A DNA stretch of 64,000 bases from Tillus elongatus (lineage: Eukaryota; Arthropoda; Insecta; Coleoptera; Cleridae), in the NCBI GenBank assembly GCA_964006375.1, contig OZ023267.1, forward strand, positions 14,914,846 to 14,978,845, given 5' to 3'. The number at the start of each line of letters is the position of its first letter. Within the stretch, counting starts at the first letter, position 1. The position numbers were made by a program, and so were the translations under genes. Of this stretch, positions 25,365 through 33,800 are shown in pieces. Under the pieces are notes generated by a model. That model was not told the origin of the DNA and searched no databases. It worked only from the letters and a program-made list of their open reading frames with translations.

Positions 25365-28300
25365 CGAATGGATTAACGAGATTCCCACTGTCCCTACCCA
25401 CTATCTAGCAAAACCACTGCCAAGGGAATGGGCTTGGAAAAATTAGTCACCTTACTCTATTCTACGATAGACTTTGACTATGCATCCGGACACCGTGGTC
25501 GCATCAACGTGCGCTTGAGTCTTTGAATATGAATATACATGCAAAGGCGTGGGCACATAGTCATCCAGCCTTCGTTTGTCATCGGCTTGCAGACCGAACG
25601 CAGCGAGGATATCGTTAAACTCTATTGTAAAACCGACTCAAGGGGTCACACATGTTCAGTGACCGTTTTAAGTGGTGTTTATTTTCTTCGCTAAGAAGTG
25701 TGTTTTTACTGTTGTTTATTGTGAAACGTGTCAAAATGAATTCGGTGGACTTCTTAACTAATAAAGACATAACGTACGAGATCCGAATGGAAATTAAACG
25801 ATTAGGAAGGTTTGATTATTTCCAAAACAGACGTAGGAAAATCGCGAAGTTTTTCACGAATATTTAATATTAGAGTCTACGACAGATATAAGTGGTTATG
25901 TGGGGTCCTAAAAGAAACGAACTGTTTTGTTTCATTTGTTTAGTGATGGGTGTCCACCGAAGTGGAAGGTGTTAGTGCTTTCTTAAATTTTCTAAAGGAA
26001 AATAACCTTAACGAAGCGTTTTCCGAAATTTATAAACTATGTAATATTGTAGCAACGATTCCAATGACCACTTCAGAAAGCGAAAGGTGCTTTTCTACTT
26101 TAAAACGCATTAAGACATTTTTAAGAGATACCGTGAGCCAAGACAGACTTACAGCATTGGCCATTTTGTCCATCGAGAAAAAATAGTGAAACAAATCCGG
26201 GACTTTAATGAAAAAGTGGTTAACATTTTTGTGAACAATAAGGACAGGCGAGCTGATTTCCTCTACAAGTAACGGTAAGACAGCACATTTTGTGCGAGTG
26301 TAAAGCTCTGGACCGCAAAAGACAACTGATCTACGGTCAGTCTAGACCGGAGACAGAGTAATATAAAACTTCACCCTACCAATCGCTGTGCAGACTAGTT
26401 CAAGGCACAGTGATTTTGAAATGGGTAGAGTAAGACTAACACAATAAACCAAAGGTTGCAGTGCTATCGGGCCGGCTAATCCGCGAACGAGCCCTGAGGA
26501 TAAAAAACGGTATGATACCTATCACAAATTTTTTCACGTGTTGCCACCCATTCTTTTAATTTATTTATGCCCTCGATATTCGTGATTAAATATTATTTTA
26601 AATAGCTGCCAATATCCCAAAAAATATTCTTGTGAAAGTCTATATTTATGTATAAATGAATTTTTCATTGAAATTCTAAAGTGTCAGAAGAGCGCGTGAC
26701 CTTGAACATTTTCGCGCCACTGGTTACTGATAGGCAATCCTACTCACGAACCCTGTGCCCACCAATGTAAGGCACTCACGAGCCGCCACTGGAATGAATT
26801 ATACGATCGAATCATTAGACGGTCCACGGTAGTCACAATTATAGTTATACAAAACAGAATATATTGTAACGGAGGCCGTTTTAAACTCTTTACTGTAATT
26901 TACTTTAGTTTATTGTAAATGTTCTATCTCGTGGATCTCCAAAAAATATTAGACTGGGGAAGTAGAAATCTTGTACAATTCAACCCCACCAAAACACAGT
27001 CTTGCTTTCTTTCTCATAAGAGATACACCAGCCCTAGACCCATCACAGTGAACAACCAAGTTATTCAAAGTAATGAGTCCTTTTCACTTGTTGGCATTTC
27101 TGTGGATCGGAATTTGAACTGGCATCAACATGTCACATCAATTGCAGAAGCGGCTGCTAAGAAATTAGGTTTCCTCTTCCGGGCTCGCCAATACTTTTTA
27201 CCAGCTAATCTCTATACCTTATATACTTCACAAATAAGACCAAACCTCGAATACTGCTCCCACTTCTGGGGTGCTGCTGCCGCTTCTACACTCGCCATCC
27301 TGGACTCTATTCAGAAGAGAGCTATACGTCTCATCGGTGACCCTACCCTCACCCAAAGGCTGCCATCCCTTGCCCACCGACGTGCAGTTGGTGACCTCTC
27401 ACTCTTTTATAGATATCTGCACGGGCAGTGCTTTTTGCAGTCGCGGGTCCGTTTGAACTCTGATGTAGTAACTTTCCAACAACATTAAACATGATTGAAA
27501 AAAAAGGAAGAGATACACAAAGAAGGAGACTTCTGGAAAACTTGACTTAATTAATGAAGTGCTGAAGGTACAATGAAATTAAAAAAGCTACTTAAGATGG
27601 AGACTCATAATTGCGGTGGCAAGGCGACATCGTCTTTAGGTTGTGACTGCGATGATGGAAACGTAGACCATTAAATCCTGGGTCAGAAACCTACACAAGG
27701 TGTACTGGGCAGAATGTCCAGGTCTCAGACATGAGAAGTCAATAATTGACGAACCCAGTTCAAAGAGAGCTATGAAGTTGCTAAATCTTAGCAGAGGACA
27801 GCTCAGAAACACAACAGGTCTCTTGACGGGACACATGGCCGTCAAGAAACACCTGCATGAAATGGGGCGGTTCGAGGGGGACCTCGCATGCAAACTCTGC
27901 TGCGATAGGGTGGAATCAGCCCAGCACATCTTGTGCGAGTGTAAAGCTCTGGACCGCAAAAGTCAACTGATCTACGGTCAGTCTACACCGGAGACAGAGC
28001 ATTATAAAACTTCACCCTACCAATCGCTGTGGAATGGGTGGAGTAAGACTAAGGGTATGCACAAGAAGCCAAAGGTTGCAGTGCTATCGGGGCGCAAAGC
28101 CGCGGACGAGCCCTGAGGAAGAAAAAAAAACGTAAACTTTCAGTTTAAAAATCTAAATTAATACTTGTGCGCCTTTAGTAAAAAAACAATTTTAACTCCA
28201 TTTTTCTCGAGAACTGTACATCCTTGGAATTTCTACTAGTATGCCTTATTTTTGTATTAGCTTTTGAGTTTTTTAAAACCATAGGAAAAATTTAAAAATT

Positions 28301-29275
28301 TTTACTTTTAACATATTTTTTTTCTAAATTATAACCCTCAAAGTGCCTCCACCCGCGCCATTGCGTCACATAATAAATCGGATTTTGGGTTCTTTATATG
28401 CTGTTAATATTTACTCGCGTACAAATTTTGAAAATCTTATCTTTAGCCGTTTTAAAGAGAATTAAGGAAAATTGCTTTAAGCGTAACAACTTTTAACAGC
28501 CTCTATCTCTGTATCACGACCCTAAAATGAAAAATGTTATACCAACTACCGCCACTATTTTTTCAAGGGCAATTCACACACCAATATTTTTGAGGTTTAA
28601 TAATTTTTACGTTTAAGCGAAAAAAAACGTTTTTGAAATTTTTGTCGCCGATGCCATACTTTCACACGCATTGACGATGTAGAAGTAAAACCAACTAATA
28701 GTAAGTAGAAATTGTTGGGGTAAAAACTCACTAGAATTACTTTTCTGCTTCCATTACGCTCTGTTGTTAGTTCCTGATAATACCCATCACCTCCATATGT
28801 GCCTGTGAATCCGGAAAAAGAAATGCTTTCTGTTTCAGCTTCAGTATGATACGTCCAAGCTGTGCCTTTGCCATTGCCAAAACTTTTCTTATTTTTCTTA
28901 GAGTCCTCGTAGTTACTGAAACATGTTCTGAAAATATTGCGCATCAAGGGATGAACGTAACAAGAGTCGTTGGTTACTTGAAGCTGACGTAGTCTTGCCA
29001 CACCTATAATGTTTCATAAGATTCAAATTATTCAATAAGATAAAGATTGTCAACAGAATTAAGGATGTTGATGCCAACAAAGTCTGGACGTAGCAAGTGC
29101 GTTGTGGTAGTGAATTTTCATAAAAATGTTTTTAATAGCAAATATGTCTTTTAGTGAATTTTCTTTAAAAAAATTCACTAATGAGGAGATCCCGACTTTT
29201 GAATTTCGTAAAAATTTCTTCAAATGAGCGCTATTTAGGACCCCTGGAACCCTAATCCGAGGTCGGTTTCAGACT

Positions 29276-29357
<82 letters not shown>

Positions 29358-30035
29358 AACATATAAAGTCTGAAACCGACCTCGGATTTGGGTTGCAGGG
29401 GTCCTAAATAGCGCTCATTTGAAGAAATTTTTACAAAGTTTAAAAGTCGGGATCTCCTCATTAGTGAATTTCATATAAAATGAAGTAAGTTACCTACCAC
29501 AATTTAGCTCCGTAGGTTAAAAGACAACAAAGTTACAGGCATTTAAAGTAAAATAAATTTGGGTTTTCCTCAAAACGTCAAAGTCGCGATTTAAAACGTC
29601 AAAATTGGTAATATTTAGGCAATGAACCTGAAACTAATATGAGCTATGGAAGGAAAATGTCTTAAGAAAAATGTTTTACAAAGCCTGGAGTCTTAGTTTC
29701 AATCGTCACTGTCCTTCATTTTACAAAAATATTCCCAGAAAATTCATTTCAAATAAAACCTTTCTCTGATGCTTTGGCAGTAGTGTTGGCTATAGAGTTT
29801 ATTGGTTAATGGTATATCATTTTTGTCGAATTTTCGTAAAAAATCTTTAAAGCTCAATATATCTGTTATTATGCAAGATACGGAAAAAAAGGTTGTATAT
29901 ATTAATTATACGGTGTCTTGAGCTATATCTTAAAAAATATTTCTACAATTACAGCCTGGCCTATAAGTCGTTTGTGATTCAAATTTTCTTTTTTAGTGAA
30001 TTTTCTTTAAAAAATTCACTAATGGGGAGATCCGT

Positions 30036-30133
<98 letters not shown>

Positions 30134-33009
30134 TAACGATAACTAAAAAAATAATGCACCGATCTTGATCAAATTTGGTGAGTACCTTCCTTTTGAAAGT
30201 GTCTTGGATAAGTTCGTTAGCTAGGAAAATCGAACCAGGTTTTCCCGGAACATTTTGTTTTTCTTTCTAAGAAAATTATATCTCCAGAAATAACAAAGTG
30301 AGGGCAACCAACGCGTATTTGTATTATAAAGAGTGAACCATGTACCAAAATTTAGGTCTCTAAGTTCAAGGACAAAAAAGTTACGGGCAGCTAAATAAAC
30401 AAATTTTTGAGTTTTCCTCAAAACGTCAAACTCGCAATTTAAAACTTCAAAATTGGCATTGTTTAGGCAAAGAACGTGAAACAAATACGGATTGTGAAAA
30501 GGAAATGTTGCAAGAAGAGTATTCTGCGAACCCTTAAGTTTCAGATTCAACCGTCATTGCCCCTCATTTTACTAAAATATTTACAGAAAATTCATTTCAA
30601 ATAGACCCTTCCTCTGATGCTTTGGCTGTCGGTTTAGTTAAGTTGATGCTTTCGCTGTAGGTTTAGTGAAGTTTATGGTTTAACGGTCTATAATTTTTAG
30701 CTAATTTTGGTAGAAAAAATTCGTTATTGCATTTAAGCATTTTTTATGGAAATATGATGCATGTTTGTAAGAAAAAAATCTGGACGCAGTAAGTGCGTTT
30801 TGGTAGCAAATTTTCATTAAATCCTTAAAATTTCGATAACTCAATTTGCTATTAACGTAAGTTTTGTTGATTAGAAAACCAACATTTAAGTTTATTTTCG
30901 GAAAATATTTGTATGAACGCAGCAAGAGCGTTTTGGTTGCGAATTTTCATTAAATGTTTCAAATTTCAATAACTCAATTTGTTAATAACCTAAGATTCAT
31001 TGGCTAGGAGACCAGTTCTCTCGGAAACATTTAAAGTTTATTATCGGAAAATGTTTGTACATTTTCAAATAATTATTTTGATAGAATATGTTACATTGTT
31101 CCCAGTGGCGGATTTGCCCTAAGGCCCAGTAGGCCCGGGCCTAGGGCGGCCAGATATTAGGGGCGGCCGATAAAGTAAATTCATTATGTAGTCTGTATGA
31201 TGGGTGCTGAGAAAGGGGCGGCTGTACTACATGGCCAGGGGGCCTAGGGAGGCCAAGACTGCAAATCCGTCACTGATTGTTCCTACTATATAGGTTATAC
31301 CGGTAACCAAATTGATGCCTGATCGCATTAGGGCGATATATTTGTAATTAAAAACATTTTTATGAAAATTCACTTCCATAACGCGCTTGCTGCGTCCAGA
31401 CTTTTATTTTTAATTAAAGTAGGCAGCAAATTTGGTTACCAATAAACCTATATGGTGGAAACAATGTACCATATTTCATCAAATAAGATTTTCTACAAAA
31501 CTTCCAAAAAGCTTTTTTGCATAAAAATTTACAAACAATTTTTTCCCGAAAATCCGAAAACCTTTTTTTAAATAACTTACTAAACATTTATTATTATGCG
31601 CTTCACTTCTGAAACACAAAATACAGACTGTCCTTTTTGAAACAATTGAGTTTTTTTTTTTAATTCGGTCACTATTTGAGAGCGCCCGGTGCATGGCATC
31701 TTCATTTTTGCATGAAATAATATAAACGAAAACCTCTCTGAATGCGTTATTTGCATTAGACTCCCATTTTTGTTGGTAAAAACGCGGTATCACAATTTTT
31801 GATATGTGCCAAAAATGTGAATAGTTGCAAAACAATTGAAATAACTCGGAAAAAAGATGCATTACAATTCGACGGAAAATGCAAAAATGCAATAACATAG
31901 GGGTGTTCGATTTAAAATAGAAAATTTGTATTGTAAACGACTTATGGGCCACCTATGATTGTCGAAATAATTTTTATAAGATGCCACTCAAATTGCAGCT
32001 ATTCATTTAATGAAAATACGCTACCATAACGCACTTGCCGCGCCTCGAATTTCTTTTGCTACAAACATGCATTATATTTCGATGGAAAATGCAATAATTT
32101 AAGGCGTGTTCGATTTACAAAAAGAAAGAAAATTTATATCACCAACGACATATGGGCCAATCTGTGATTGTAAAAAGAATTTTTCAAGATGTAGCTCAAG
32201 ACACCCTATAATTAACGTATACAATTGTTTCTCCTATCTTGTAGAATAACCGTAAGATTGAGCTTTACCGTAGAAATGCGTCACCCTGTGTATATGTAAA
32301 CAGATAATAATTGAAACTAACCCCGGATATGGGTCATAGAGGACCTAGTTCGCGCCCAGTGAAAAAAGCTATTTGAAATTCAACAGTCGTGGTCTCCTCA
32401 ATATCCAATTTCTTGTACGAAAATTTGCTAAAAATTATAGAGAATTAAACCATAAACTCTATAACTAAAACTACTGCTAAAGCATCAAAGATCCTCTATT
32501 TGAAATCGACTTTCTGGAAACATTTTAGTGAAATGAAGGACAATGGCCATTTAAGCTGAAACTTAAGGACTTGCAAAACACATTTCTTGCGACATTTTCT
32601 CTACATAGTCCGTATTAGCTTCAGGTTCTTTGCCTAAAAGTTGTCAATTTGGACGTTTCAAATCGCGACTTTGACGTTTTAAGAGGAAAAGTTATCAAGC
32701 TTTCAAACTAATTTTTCTGGCATTTTTTGACCTTTTTGTGCCAAAAAACTTAGTCTTTGTAACATACAAAGGATTTTGTTATTCACGCAAGATATTTTAC
32801 TTTTGTGCGTTTATCTGGTCATCAGTGGCACCCATTTTTTTTTAATTGCCTATAACTTTTTCTTTCACCCTATACGTCTAAAATTTTGGCACATAGTTTA
32901 CTTTTTAGTCGCCCGACATATTTGGGATAATAATCATCACGTTAATGAAGATAATCTAAAATTAATAAAAAAAATGTTAGACAACCAGGACAGCTAAACG
33001 CGTTCGAGA

Positions 33010-33087
<78 letters not shown>

Positions 33088-33180
33088 CTGCAGTGTATTG
33101 TATTTTTATCGCGGGACGAGGTCTTTGAACTGTCCATACTAACTTATCTAAAAGGTGTCCATCTCTAATAATTTATGTCG

Positions 33181-33256
<76 letters not shown>

Positions 33257-33723
33257 CGAAATATAGTTAGAACAAAAAATGTATGAACGTTTCACCACCG
33301 CCGATTACGAGTCACCTGATCGACTGCTTTGTAAATAGATTCCCACGTTTCAACACGTCCTAGAGATAACATAAGAATACATATATTTCCGCCATAGGAA
33401 ACTATTGTAATTTAGTTGTCACTGAACCTTCCCAAAATTATAAGAGATGGACACCTTTTAGATAAGTTAGTAGGGACCCGCGATAAAAATACAATACACT
33501 GCAGAATTTGCCTGCGACTAGTTGCCCATCTCAGTTCGGTCTCTTTATCTAAGATCCGGTATATAAGGTGATATTAGTTTTTAAAGTAGTTACAATTTTT
33601 CATCCTCTGATGACGCTAACTTGGTTAGTGAAACGATCGTCAGATCTTTTAAAATATGTTGTGGTGATTTGGGTTATCCAAGTGTACTTATCAGTGCTCA
33701 TCACAGGTTCCAATCGTCACTTA

Positions 33724-33800
<77 letters not shown>

